DNA from: Sarcomyxa edulis
Taxonomy: Eukaryota > Basidiomycota > Agaricomycetes > Agaricales > Mycenaceae
NCBI GenBank assembly: GCA_009761415.1
Contig: QUOL01000001.1
Location: 2,976,001-3,040,000 of the forward strand
Direction of reading: 5' to 3'
DNA: 64,000 nucleotides
Each line of letters starts with the position of its first letter. The first letter of the stretch is position 1. The notes beneath the pieces were generated by a model that worked only from the letters and a program-made list of their open reading frames with translations, did no database searches and was not told the DNA's origin. Below, one piece after another: positions 46,590 through 58,007 of the stretch. A program made the position numbers and the translations under genes.

Positions 46590-48589
46590 CTAATCGATAC
46601 GTCTCCGTTTCCCATCATCCCGATCTCGATCCCTTTCGTCTGGTGAACGCATTCTGCTCCTTCGTTCTCTTCGATAATCAATATCGTCGTTACCCCTCCG
46701 TCTGTCTCTTTCTCTTTCTGGCGATCTTCTTTTCGGTGGCGACCTCGACCTTCTTCTTGGCGGTGACCTCGATCGCGTCCTTCGACGAGGTGGTCCTCGT
46801 TCTCGTTCTCGTTCTCCACGTGGAGGGTGCCGAGGTTCCTCTGGCGGAGGCATGTCTCTATCTATATATCCATCATCGCGCGATTTACCTTTACAACCGT
46901 TATCTCCACCTCCACCCTCGTCACGCCAAGACCCGCTACTTCGTCCTGCTGCCCCTGCTCCTCCCCACTGCCGTGGACCGCTAGGCGCTGCATTAGCCCC
47001 TGATCCAGGTGGACCCCGGTTCGATAGTGGACCCGTGTTTTGTGGACAATCTGGATCAAAGTATCAATCAAAGTATCAATATCATGATACAAAATCAAGA
47101 AGAATGAGAGGAAAACTCCTCGAGCAAACAAACCTTTCTTCATGTGAGGGCCGCCACATAAGAAACATCCAGCGCCACCGTCTGAAGGCTTTCCTCCGGG
47201 TTTCGCGCCACCAAAGCCACTGGCAGCGACTGTAGTATCCTGATCCAATAGATGCGTGTATTTCGTCCGACTGCGTTTTCCAAAGTTCTTGACTTGCATA
47301 ACTTTCGGGAGCAGGGAGACATCCACTGTGGATTCGGTGGCTTCGGTAAAATCGTGTCTTTGAAGAATCTCTTCGTCCTGGATGTTTTGAGATGTCAGTA
47401 CGCGACAAGAATGCCTCAATAACTTGGAAGGAGACGTACCTGATGAAAAGCGCCTTTGTGCCAATATTTTTGCAGGAATTTTTGTTGGCCTTTAGGTTTC
47501 TCTTCTCTTAGTTTGTTAGCTCTTTCGAGATCTTCCTTGAGTCTTTGCTCTTCAGGCATGGCCCTACGGCGCTCGATCTCTTCCCGTTCCTCCTCCCGAC
47601 GTAGTTCTTCTTCCTTCTCTTTCTTGATTCGTCCTAGCTCACGCAATCTCCAGGCTTCAAATTCTGCTGCAGGATCTAAGCCATCTGTGTCATCGACGTC
47701 TGGAATGATCTCTTCTTTTTCTTCTGCAGTCGTAGTAAGAAGTATCATTTGGTTTGAAGACGCGACGATGATGTTGAAGTAAATCACTCACTCTCAGCCA
47801 ACTCCCGTTTGATACTTTCTGCGACAAGATCGTGACTTTGTTTCCGTCGTTCTTCCGCTTCCAACTCCTTCTTCTTGAGTGCTTCTTCTGTGTCTGCAGC
47901 TAGAGCTTCCTTTTCAGCAATAGTTACTCGCGCGCGTCTATCATTCGAGATAGGTTCAATTTGACAGACTTATGTATAGCAGGAAAGATAGTCACGTACT
48001 TGGGCACGAATACGGGTCTGAATTGCAACTGTGGTTTCTCCTCCTCGGAATCGGTCTCATATTCACTAGACTTCCAACGACATTTGAACATTCGAGAGGA
48101 GACATGTTGCAGATTCAGTGGGACTCACTTCTTCGTCAGAGTCAGGTTTCTGTTGACCTGGTATTCGAGGTTTCTGCTCCTCTTCCTCGGATTCCTCCTC
48201 CTCAGATTCTAAGAATCAGGTCGCGTTTACATTCTAAGCAGTCAGCCTCCTCATCAGCGTCGAAGTTCGCACATACGAAACATACCTTCATCTTCCATAG
48301 CCGTCCTCCCAGATTCTTCTCTCCCACCGACGATAACTTTTCCATCTTTCGAGATATTCACATCCCTCAAGGATACGTTCATACCCTTGGCAGCGGGTTT
48401 TGGTTTCACATCTTCTTCTATAATTTCCTGATCTCCACCAATCTGAATGTCGCCTTCCTCCTGGGGTGAACCAGCTTCCTCTGCATCTGAGTCGGAGTCG
48501 ACATCTACGACGCCTTTCGGAGCTTTTCCCTTCCAGTAACGAGCCGCAGGTCGAGCCAGCCGAGGTGCTTGTTTACGGGCTGCAGACAT
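46590..48589 (-). CDS. MFAP1: spliceosomal protein MFAP1 with C-terminal zinc knuckle
   Basis: Seven exons: 48589-48286, 48208-48129, 48070-48000, 47937-47792, 47723-47440, 47377-47134, 47050-46590, giving 529 residues. Acidic Ser/Glu blocks at the start are followed by a long charged coiled coil, then the MFAP1 core ([45 protein letters not shown]). MFAP1 binds Prp38 and works in spliceosome activation in the nucleus. After the core comes [13 protein letters not shown], a CX2CX3HX4C zinc-knuckle-like motif, then a Gly-rich linker and an Arg/Ser/Asp-Arg tail ([19 protein letters not shown]). The knuckle and RS tail are additions relative to the animal protein as I know it. Confidence 0.88.
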
Positions 48590-48900
48590 AGTGGGCGAAG
48601 GGGGAAGATGGACGACGATGACTCCGCCAGACCGAGACGAATGAATTTCGAACTTCGAGAGCGCACTGGCAGGGTGAACTCCCGATCTGGGTTGTACTTC
48701 CGAAATCAACAAGGCCAATTCAGTCTGAACAGCATCAACTCATCCAAGCAAGGTAAGAAAAATGTATGATAAATCAGTAAGTAAATCAATATGTACATGT
48801 ACAGAATATACAGAGAACTGGTAAACAAAAGGGCAACGTCCAAGTTTACCTTGGGTTAAATCAGTCATATCAGCACAAGTCCTCGACAGAAGAAATCCGT
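48590..48900. promoter_or_regulatory. MFAP1 upstream region / PARP 3' flank
   Basis: 311 bp between the PARP stop and the MFAP1 start, both on the minus strand. No specific site seen. Confidence 0.4.
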
Positions 48901-51900
48901 CTAATGCATGTCGACCATCAACAAGTACTTCAAACGGATCTGGGAAGTGTCGTAGACGATGTACTAGAGGAGGAGCCCAGATCAGATCCTGTACGCATAG
49001 CAAAGAAGAAAGATCAGAAAACAAACCTCGTTGTATTGAAGGTAACCAGGAATGTTGGGAACGAGCTCTCCAGGCCCGTCGGGCATATGACAGCCGACAA
49101 GCTCGTCGTTGTTCAAGGCTTTTCCTGCGTCTTTCCATTTGTTAGGTTGCATCTTTCCCAAGCCTTTGGTAGCTCTGCGATAGATCAAGTTTAGCAACAC
49201 TTGATTTTCCAGAATATCATGCGACGTACCGTTTGTTGTTAGCTTTGCAATTGACATCTGCGTCGTATTCCTGAAAGGAGATATTGTCAGTGTAAAAATA
49301 CATGTGAGTATTTCGAGTTGGTACATACCGCGTCGAGCTTTTCGTAAAAAGGTTTGGCAGCGACTTCACAGAGCAGTAACAAACCAGTGTTGTCGCTCAA
49401 ACTGTTGTGAGAGTTAGGCATAAGTCATCTATACCTAAAGTCCATGCATATGACTTACTGGGAGTAACAGTAGTTCGCAGACTGATGTAGAGTCATGGAT
49501 CAGCAGAGATTCAGTGGATTGGTGGGTGCAATACTCACTTTCGACACCATCTAAGTATACGAAGGGCGTTAAGTAAGAAACCAGTGTGATATACAGGAGA
49601 AACTCACATCTGCAAAATATACACCTTTACCGAACATGTAACCAGTAACAGGAGCTAACGTCGAGTATTCGTCACCACGGTCAAGAGACGATCAAGATAT
49701 AAATCATACCTTCTGGGGGTGCAATACGCAGGCCTTGTTTGAGGATACCTGTGCCAAAATATCAATATCGGTTCTTGGTCAAAATAACAAGCAGCCAAGT
49801 CTCGCCTGCGAAATCTGGTTTGGAATGAATTGTGAGTTTAACGAATCCGCCATTGTATATTTGAATACTCACTAGTCGTCCTGGACCCGTGCCAGAGGAG
49901 GAGGCGATCCCCGTCGCCAGCTTTGTCATAACCAGCTTTGTGGAAAGCATCTGACTCGCCGTGTCTATCGAGGTCCTGGTAAGCTTCAAGTCTAGCCAGA
50001 ATATCTTGTATCAATTTACCTTTCGACTCTGAAAGCTTCTTTGATGTTGATGACGGAGCTGTGTGTAGCACCATGCGTATCCCGAGTGTATTTCTCCAGG
50101 ACTGAGAACTCCTCGCTGCTTCGGCCAATAGGTTCCATATTTGAGAGACCAAGGGATCGGAAATGAGCGTCGATGGGGTTGACAGGCTTCCCGTTCTCGT
50201 CATTGAGGATGGAATTGGTGATGAGTTCTTGAGCAATTTCCTGAGATATACACGAATCAATATTCTGGTGAAGATAGTAGAAGTCGCAGCCTGCATACCA
50301 TATCACCAAGGGCATCCACGAGCTCGAGTTCCTACATCAGAACATTTGTCAGACTGCATTCCTCGCATTGTACGGATCTCTTCACCTTTTTCAACAAAAG
50401 AGCATCGTCGATGACGATAGGCCTCTGACGTCCGAAATCATGGGGAATGATTCTAAGGACACGGTCAATAAGTTACGTGTTGACGGTTTGTAGCGGGAGC
50501 CTACGAGTAATATGCACTGCTGAGATGCTCGCAGGCAGACCGTTTGCCTCCATACTCTTTAGCTGTCTCACTGTCAGGGTTGTTGATGACATCGGCGAGA
50601 GTCTGTGGCACGTGCGTTAGGATACTGCGCTATGCAAACTGAGTGAAGGACTGACCTTCAAAGCACTGAAACCGCTCAAGATGGTCGACTTGGCGAGTTT
50701 TCCGAGAGGGAGTTTGTTGGCGTCATAGTTCATGGAGGACAAATGGGCGTTGATGATGCTGTGAATTTCGATAAGTCCACGGTATCGAAGATGACGCTGA
50801 GAGTAGCTAACCTCGTGGAGAAAATGAGTTTGCAGAGGTTCTGAAGGCCAGGTCAATCTAGTGTCTTTCCTTTTTGAACGGGATAATGGAACAATCAACT
50901 GACCTGTATCTCGGGTTCAAGAGTAGAGTCTGGGATGATTTCATCCTCTTTTTTTCCGCTGCCTCCTTCCTTCTTATCGTCGTCCTCTTCCTCATACGCG
51001 CGCTCTGTAATATGAAGAAATCATAATAAGCAGTATTTCAATATGAAGTATCTCTCGTGGAATTCACTCACCGAGCCATATGTATTTTCCTAGAGAGATG
51101 GTGAGTCGATGTCAATAATGATCAAAAGAAGTAGAACGACGCAAAATCACCCTTCTTGACAGTCATGCCAACCCTATCTTCCCAATTGGTGGCTGTCTTG
51201 GCCTTGAATTGTTTCTTGAACTCGAAGATAGCGCTTGCTGAATCCCAGGGTCCCTGATTTCAAGTCAATATTGGATCTAGTCAAGAAGCACTAGAGAATA
51301 CCTTGATTTGAGAAGCACCGTTCTCGCCTACTCTGCCCCAACGAGTGTACAAGATACACTGTGCGGGGTTACTGATAGGATGGAGCAATTGAAGAACATA
51401 GAACCTATAAAATGTCAGCTTCCATAGGATCAGAACGCGTAGAAATATCACTTGTTCTTGTTGTTGTTTCCGCTAACTAAAAGAACGGCATCGAATATGA
51501 GTACTAGGAGGACGTGTTCAGAGCGCGTGAGATACAAACCATCTGTTTGATTGAGCATAGCATCCCAAACACCTTGGGCGTTGGCATATACTTGATGGGT
51601 AGCTGATAAGAGAGAATTGTCCGCTGATGAAGATTAACGCTTGGAGTTTATAGGCCACGTACCAACTTTGCCGGAACATATGTCTACGGGTGCAGCGCCG
51701 CGTTTGATGACGGTGACCTAGTTTTGAGACGCAATGAGATATTTCTCTCTGATAAATGAAGAGCGTTACCATTTTGGCAGGTTTATCTTCTTCTTCGTCG
51801 TCATCTTTGGCCTTTTTCGCTTTCTTGCTGACGGGCTTAGTGGCAGGCGCATCGTCCTCGCTGTCAGAAGCGGCACGGGCGCGTTTTGATTTAGGCTTTG

Positions 51901-52057
51901 CGGGCGCCTTTGCCTTCGCTTTAGCTGGGGCAGCTGGAGCTGGAGCTGCCGCTGCCACTGGAGTCGCTGCCACAGGAGTTTTGTTTCTGGTACTGACACG
52001 CGTCGGTTTGGGCGCGTCGGCAGGGTCTTTAGCAGCAGCTTTCTTGCGGGGAGGCAT
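48901..52057 (-). CDS. poly(ADP-ribose) polymerase (WGR + regulatory + catalytic)
   Basis: Twenty-four exons, 617 residues: 52057-51770, 51717-51663, 51602-51540, 51476-51452, 51404-51302, 51253-51151, 51089-51072, 51004-50904, 50840-50812, 50758-50656, 50602-50505, 50452-50386, 50331-50299, 50240-50020, 49964-49873, 49814-49806, 49748-49710, 49654-49608, 49550-49539, 49481-49459, 49401-49329, 49270-49230, 49174-49027, 48963-48901. Every phase closes. A basic Ala/Lys/Pro N-terminus (nuclear signals) precedes the WGR domain (YTRWGRVGENGASQIKGPWD), the helical regulatory domain, and the catalytic domain with the H-Y-E triad: H461 (LLWHGSRTT), Y495 (GVYFAD), E597 (YNEYIVYD). No BRCT or zinc fingers, so PARP2-like. 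It makes poly(ADP-ribose) at DNA breaks. Includes exons of 9 and 12 nt and one GC-AG intron. Confidence 0.92.
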
Positions 52058-53236
52058 GATAGAATGAATAGAACGATAGCGAGAACGAGACTTTATCGAG
52101 AGTGTACTAGTGAGTCGTCGCTTCCGAAGTCGAACCTGGACGTTCGAGTCAAGAGTGTTAGGCGAGAGCGGCAGCGTCGGGAATCGGGATTCCCGCCCGC
52201 AGTGACTCAAATCCCGACGCGCATGTGACTTTGTGACATGTGGGTCCATATTCTGAACGACTTAAGTCTTAGACCAATTTTACGTATCTGAAAACATCTT
52301 ATCACAAACTGCGTTCTCGACTCAGCGTGAACTCGATATTCTGCATGGCAGACCTCTCGGCGGTCTGTTAGCTTCGACCCAATTTCGACCACTGGCACCA
52401 TCGTCCCATGCGACTTCGAACTGACGCGTAAATCTACCTGGGAGGGCAGTGGGCGCTAGTACTACCATTGTGAAGAAGAGAGCATGTTGCAGCGTTGCAA
52501 CCTGATATTCTCATCACTACAACAAAACTGACGCAGCCTACAGGTCAGTGGAAACTTTCCTCAGTCTTTCCTCACGTTGTTACAACGTTGTTATTATACG
52601 CAGGCTTGTAGAGCCTCAAGCGCTCAGGCCGCGGCGACCACTGTCCTTTTGCGTGAATATTTCATAGCAGTATCGATGTCGGGGCACGGCCCGCCTAACA
52701 AAAAGGACAGTGAAGGGCACCTGTGGTATGATTCTTCTGTCCGGTTGCAGCGATCAGTATCGTGACTTCATGCCTACTTTTGGATCTGACTCTTTCTTTG
52801 AATGCTGACACTCACCAGAAGTCTTTGCTGAAGCTTGAATGCACTGGAAATGCTTCGACGCTGAGAAGAAATCCCTCTGGTTCGAGAGAATCATGACCAC
52901 ATTGTGGCTATAATATAATGTTCCAAATCGGTCTCCATTGTCCTCGATGAAGCCTGACAGAGATCGCTGATATAAGCTACTTATCATTTTCCAGTAACAT
53001 GGCGTAGGATATCCATTTAAGGTCACCGTGATTATAGCGAGGGAGGCTCGGGGCGGCATCTTTGCGATGCTCCGGAATGGGCTTTCCATCTGCGTCTTAC
53101 CATCGGTTCGAAATCCTCATACATGACAAGCAAGGGGGGCAGTTGGCTTTCGAACCGGCACTATCATGGACTCGGATTTCTATAAATTCAGCATGACCCC
53201 TTCCAGATTTCTCCACTGGCTTGTCCCCACATCCAG
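52058..53236. other. divergent intergenic region, PARP / HMG-box gene
   Basis: 1.18 kb. Holds a short palindrome (gggaatcgggattccc) near 52169, and a 12-bp inverted repeat (cactgtcctttt at 52639-52650; complement at 52701-52712) with a 50-nt loop. No gene supported. Confidence 0.45.
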
Positions 53237-54768
53237 ATGTCGTCCCCCCAGAACAACAACTCCTCCTCTCTCTGTATGTCCCTCACGCGTCTTTGTGCTC
53301 CCTATGCTGACCTTCTCGCGCTTATAGATGAAGGGCATGCTACTCTCCTCCTCGATCCAGGCTATGCCCACCATTCTACCCTGGGGCCCGCGTTCTCCAT
53401 GGGTTGGGCACCTGCGCCATCCGAGTATCTTGCATCTCCCTCTGAAGAATCATCTACCAGTTCAGACGATTTCGACTATCATTCCTCCGACGCTACTTCT
53501 TCACCTGTACTTCCAAATCTTCAATCCAAGTGCAAGCCCACATCCAAGTATCAACGCAAACCCAAGAAGGTCAAGTCATCGTTATCTGACTCTCTTCGGG
53601 ACCCGCCCTCGCGCCCCTCCCGATCGCGTCCAAAGGACCACATACCTCGTCCTCGCAATGCCTTCTTCATCTTCCGCACAGAATTCTGTGCGGAAGAGAT
53701 ACTCAGCGCGAAGGTCGAGCACCATCATAGTCATGTCAGTCGCATTATCGGCCTCGTGTGGAAGGCCATGTCGCCCGAGGAACAATACCCATACAAGTTA
53801 CGTGCGACCCAGGAGAAGATCGAGCATATGCGCAAATACCCAGAATATCATTTCACGCCGAAACCGCGTACCACTCAGCCTGTCAAGAGGAAAGTGAAGC
53901 GGAATAACAAAGCAGATCTCCTTCGAGACCAGTTCGTTGCACAGCAGATTGCGGCAGGGAAGAGTGGCGACGAGCTTGAAGTCGCGGTGAACCAACACTT
54001 CGAATCTCCTGCCAGAGTTACCAGTTTGAAGCTCGAGAAGACGAAGAAGACGAAGAAGACGAGAGGCCAGAGCAAGACTTCCTCTGCAGTCGATACGCTA
54101 CCCTCGAAAGGTTCTATCCTACAAGGCTCTGAACCCGCTAATGATATCCCAGAGAACGTACCTCCGTTCTATAGCCCTCTCCTTCCACCCACACCGCTCC
54201 CAATGCCCTTTCCTTCTACCGCATCCTTCGTCAATGTCAATGAGATGGCAAGTAGTCACCTTTATCGTTCTCGTATATTGACTTATTCTGTAACTTGCAG
54301 GCACTAGACACATCCGACTATTCTCCTCTGATGATCGATAGCGACCCTACTTTCGATCTCGGCCTCTCTCAATTACAACTATCAGACGATACCGTGCCAA
54401 ACGTGCCTCCGACATACCCCCACCAATATCATACCCAGCCGTATGACACCATACCCCCTCAGTATCTAGCCAGTGCTGAGTCTTGTGGTCCTGTAGACCC
54501 TTCGCTCATCTGGAATGGCACTGTATCCCAACCGTCTGGTACCTTAAGCGAACTTATGTTCGCTCTCGAGGTTCGGACTTTGTACCCTTCAAGTTCTGGC
54601 TCGCTTCAATACTACTCGCCCTCCACTATCCTCATACCTCCCTACGCGCCATATGACTACTCATCTGGAGCCTCGTCTTCGAGCTCTGGCTCTTCATTTT
54701 CGTTCTCAACCCCAAACCTCGTTAACGATTTCTCATTTTCCAACTACGTTCACGATCAGTGGAACTGA
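53237..54768 (+). CDS. HMG-box transcription factor (MATA-HMG type), copy 2
   Basis: Three exons: 53237-53273, 53328-54247, 54301-54768, giving 474 residues. The HMG box at about residues 116-185 opens with HIPRPRNAFFIFRTEF and ends near RKYPEYHFTPK. A basic stretch follows, then a Lys/Thr run (KKTKKTRG), then a Ser/Pro/Tyr-rich C-terminus. Exon layout mirrors copy 1 at 3323-4752: a tiny first exon, the box in exon 2, an acidic Ser-rich third exon. Intron 1 is 54 bp, stopless and a multiple of three. Intron 2 (54248-54300) uses a GC donor (ATG/GCAAGT) because the nearby gtagtc donor breaks the frame. Likely a nuclear regulator; targets unknown. Confidence 0.83.
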
Positions 54769-55804
54769 TCTTGTACTCAAATTAAATCGCCCTGGCTGGC
54801 TCGTTCTCGCGCCTCTCTTACTTAGCCATCTTCAGGTCCCCGTTCTAAATTTTCACAACCGTCTGAACATTTCTTTTATTATGGACCTCTGTATCTCTTA
54901 TTCCTTACGACCCTTATGCACAAATTTCATCGTGATTTTTCTCTTCCGAATATGCTGTGAGCTCCTTGGCTTGAGGTAAAACGTGCACTCAAACCCCGGT
55001 ACCCTGAACTTGGTACAACGCATTGCATTCCAATCGGACGCATTTTTGAGAGTGAGACTTCAGGCCATGCGTAAAGAAAGTCGCCGAGTCGAGACCACGG
55101 GAACCCCACGAACCACGATACGAACCAGAGCTCATTGAATCCATGGTGCAAGTGTTCAGCTCGAAATAATCCACCTCCATAAGGAATCCCGTCGATGCAT
55201 TGTCCGACTAAACAATGGACACTCGAGTCATTTCCTACGGCTGCGTCATGGATTATCAAACTGTTAATAGTTCATCAAGGAACGATAAGTAGGATAAGCT
55301 TCGGTAATTCCACGGTCCCTCGAGGTGATAATATCAAGTGGCCAAAGTCCCACGGCCCAAATGGGGGGATGTGTTGGGGATGTGTATGCTGTAAGCATGC
55401 GATGTAAATAGGGAAGGCGTAGGAAAGTGAAAGGAAGTGAGGGGTAATACCGGTAAGTGAACAAGAACGATGGTCCGGAGGTAACATTCACTGCAGTACT
55501 TGTCAGATATGTACCAGATAAGATAGGCTTGAGATAGGCCTTGCGATCTTTGTACACTGCCACTTCATTAACGCCTCCGCGTAACATTGAAAGAAGTACT
55601 GTGCTTCCTAGACTTGTAGAAGGAAGCTTGAAGAGGCTTAGAGCAAAACTACAAGAAGCAAGAAAAATCGAGTCAAGCTTGACCTTCCAAACACCCAAAT
55701 AGGAGATTTTATCCATTTTTGCCTCCGTTTTCTTGCGGGCGGGGCGAACGAAATTGATGCCGTTCATCTGCTCCCATCCGTCTCCGTGTCTCGATAGGAC
55801 CATT
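54769..55804. other. convergent intergenic region
   Basis: About 1 kb between the HMG copy 2 stop and the dihydroorotate dehydrogenase stop. A 202-codon minus-strand frame (55264-55872) starts inside the dehydrogenase and has no family features, so it is not called. Confidence 0.4.
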
Positions 55805-56860
55805 TCATACCAAATCTTTCGACAACTTCTCGAATGCACCAACTCCTTCCCTCCCCAAGAAGGTCGCCGCACCTACCACAGCAGCCCCAGCCTTCCGCAT
55901 CCGATCGACAGCTTCTGGGGTAGTTACACCACCCACGCCGATGATCTGAATATCCTTCAGGAGGGGAGAGCTATCAAGCAACTTCCTGAAGCTATAGACG
56001 TTTCCCAATGATAGCGCGTGTATAGACTCCCCCCCAAGTCCACCTAGAATAGATGGAACTGCGAATTCACTTGCACTGTTGAGATCACCACTGGCGACAG
56101 TGGTCTGTTCGGCGAAAAGTAGACTGTTGCCTAGAGTATTGGTGCAAGTGAAGAATGCGATAGAACTCTTTGTAAAAGATTTACTGGGATCGGTATCGGG
56201 ATACACGTAGGCTGATACCACTTGCAGAGTGGTTTCGAACTGTTTTGAGAACATGTAAGGTGGGAGCTTGAGGCCAATTGTGAGCGCCCTATCGCGAGAA
56301 ACCGCATCCTCAATGACTTCGAAGTAGGTGTTGAGAGAGGTGATGTCGTAACCTGAAGGAGGGGATCCGTCGATATTGGGGCAGCTGGTGTTCAGTTCGA
56401 TGGCGATCCGTGATTGGGTGTTTTCAGAGTCTTTGAGATTTGTTCGTAGATGTTGTATAGCGTCGATCATGAGTTGAAGCTCAGAGCTCGATGAAGCAGC
56501 GATACTGATGATAAATGGTTTGGTGGATCCTGGGTTGGATTCGATGATGGATTCTACCCATACCAAGTATGACGAGAGAGGATGGGGGGAGTACCCATAT
56601 GAGTTGATGGATGTTATAGAATCCTTACTGAAGGCGACCTGTATGCAATGTCAGCGTCCTCATCAATTTGGACAATCAAACAGGTCACTCACTGTGTGTT
56701 TGAAGTTCTCCGGATACCCTTTCAAGGTCGCTGTTCTGGTCGTTACTCCGCCTGTAAATGGCGAGTCATACAACTCCTGTAACTGCTTTGGATCTGAAGC
56801 CCATGGGCAGGCAGAGTTGACGAGAGGAGGTGAGATAGATAAGCTCCCGATATTGACCAT
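55805..56860 (-). CDS. URA1: dihydroorotate dehydrogenase, class 1A (fumarate-type)
   Basis: Two exons: 56860-56693 and 56638-55805, giving 333 residues, typical of soluble class 1A enzymes. Landmarks: PPLVNSACPWA at the N-terminus, GGVTTRTATLKGYPEN for the substrate/FMN lysine region, the active-site loop ELNTSCPNIDG with its catalytic Cys, and FMN-phosphate binding GVGGVTTPE and GAAVVGAAT. No mitochondrial presequence or membrane helix, unlike class 2 enzymes. It oxidises dihydroorotate to orotate in pyrimidine synthesis using fumarate in the cytosol. The start is 158 bp from the stop of the TRS31 gene on the same strand. Confidence 0.92.
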
Positions 56861-57018
56861 GACGAGAAAGCAGGAAGTGGGAAGAAGAAATATTGCGATA
56901 CGACATCAAGATAAGATGGACCCATATATCCTTTTAGGGAAGAGTGGTTAAACGTTAAGCATGTGCACTACACCTTAATCTGGTCTTGCTGAGAAGAGAC
57001 TCGGAGAACGACATAACA

Positions 57019-57899
57019 TTACTTCAACAGTTCCTCGCGCTCTAATACAGATTTTTCTAGTTTTATCAGAATCGTTGTTCGTGACGGGTATTGCTGAGTG
57101 GGTGTGTTATGAGCAGTTACACGAGCAGGCTAACAGGAACGTTCATCAGATGCAGAGCAGAATTGAGAGAAGCACGTACAAATCCCAAACCATCAAGCAC
57201 GGCTTCTACAATCCCAGCTGTGAACGATGAACAGCTAAGTTGGCTCATGTCGCGAGGAACAGAAATATATCGTTCGATTGGAGGGTCATTATCGATGATC
57301 ATGTCTATCCAGTTCGTCAAGTAAGTAGGTGCATGGTAAGGTAGTAGAGGACGCACATTCATCGGCATTTTCAACACTCTTCTCGATGGCATCAGCTGGC
57401 TTGCCAAAGACAGCTCTCCAAACCTGTGTATGTATGGACATCAGAGCAGGTAGAAATCGAGTTTCGCGTTTTGGTGCTTTCGATGCAGACTCTGCACGCC
57501 AAACCATAAGTTCTAAAACTCGTGTGCCGATACGATAACCGAGTGTATTCAGCCTGAGTTGTATAGTTCGACAAAAGCTCTATGAAGAAATACATGATGG
57601 TCGACATACCGACGTTCCAGGTCATTTATTCCACTGACTCTCTTTTGGGTGTACTGAACGACTTCTGAAAAGAGAAAAGCAAATGCAGATGCAGACACTT
57701 CTGCGGTACGTGTCTTGTTGAGATTTCTATCATAGATGGTTGTGCGGGGTTGTGGTGGTCTGGGTGTTCCTTGACCGGTATTTGGTACAGAGGGAAGAGA
57801 GAATCTAGCTGAACTAGCTGTAGGAGACAAATGCTCTGCAGAAGATAGAGAAGATGTTGAGAGAACTGAAAGACGAGGATGTGGTTGAGCGTAGGCCAT
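57019..57899 (-). CDS. TRS31: TRAPP complex subunit Trs31/TRAPPC5
   Basis: Four exons: 57899-57610, 57553-57357, 57304-57180, 57129-57019, giving 240 residues; an in-frame upstream ATG at 57959 would add 20. A Ser/Pro-rich N-terminal extension (about 60 residues) precedes the Bet3-like fold: TAEVSASAFAFLFSEVVQYT, LNTLGYRIGTRVLEL, VWRAVFGKPADAIEKS, and SVPRDMSQLSCSSFTAGIVE. The last exon gives ARVTAHNTPTQQYPSRTTIL, the usual C-terminus. Trs31 is a core subunit of TRAPP, the exchange factor for Ypt1/Rab1 in ER-Golgi traffic. Divergent from the BTB gene with only 108 bp between starts. Confidence 0.93.
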
Positions 57900-58007
57900 T
57901 GCCACGCGAGAAAGGCACTGGCTCCGTCTTGGCTTGGCTCCGCTTCCGCTGTCTCTCATTATAGCCTATAGCGCCTATATAGCCCAGATAGACTCCGAGT
58001 CTGAACC
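57900..58007. promoter_or_regulatory. compact bidirectional promoter, TRS31 / BTB gene
   Basis: 108 bp between start codons. A cctatatag TATA-like string lies at about 57975. Confidence 0.4.

Noticed and set aside
54248..54300. GT donor gtagtc for intron 2 of HMG copy 2
   Set aside because: It puts exon 3 out of frame; the GC donor one codon earlier keeps it.
55264..55872. 202-codon open frame on the minus strand
   Set aside because: It begins inside the dihydroorotate dehydrogenase in another frame and has no domain or good start context.
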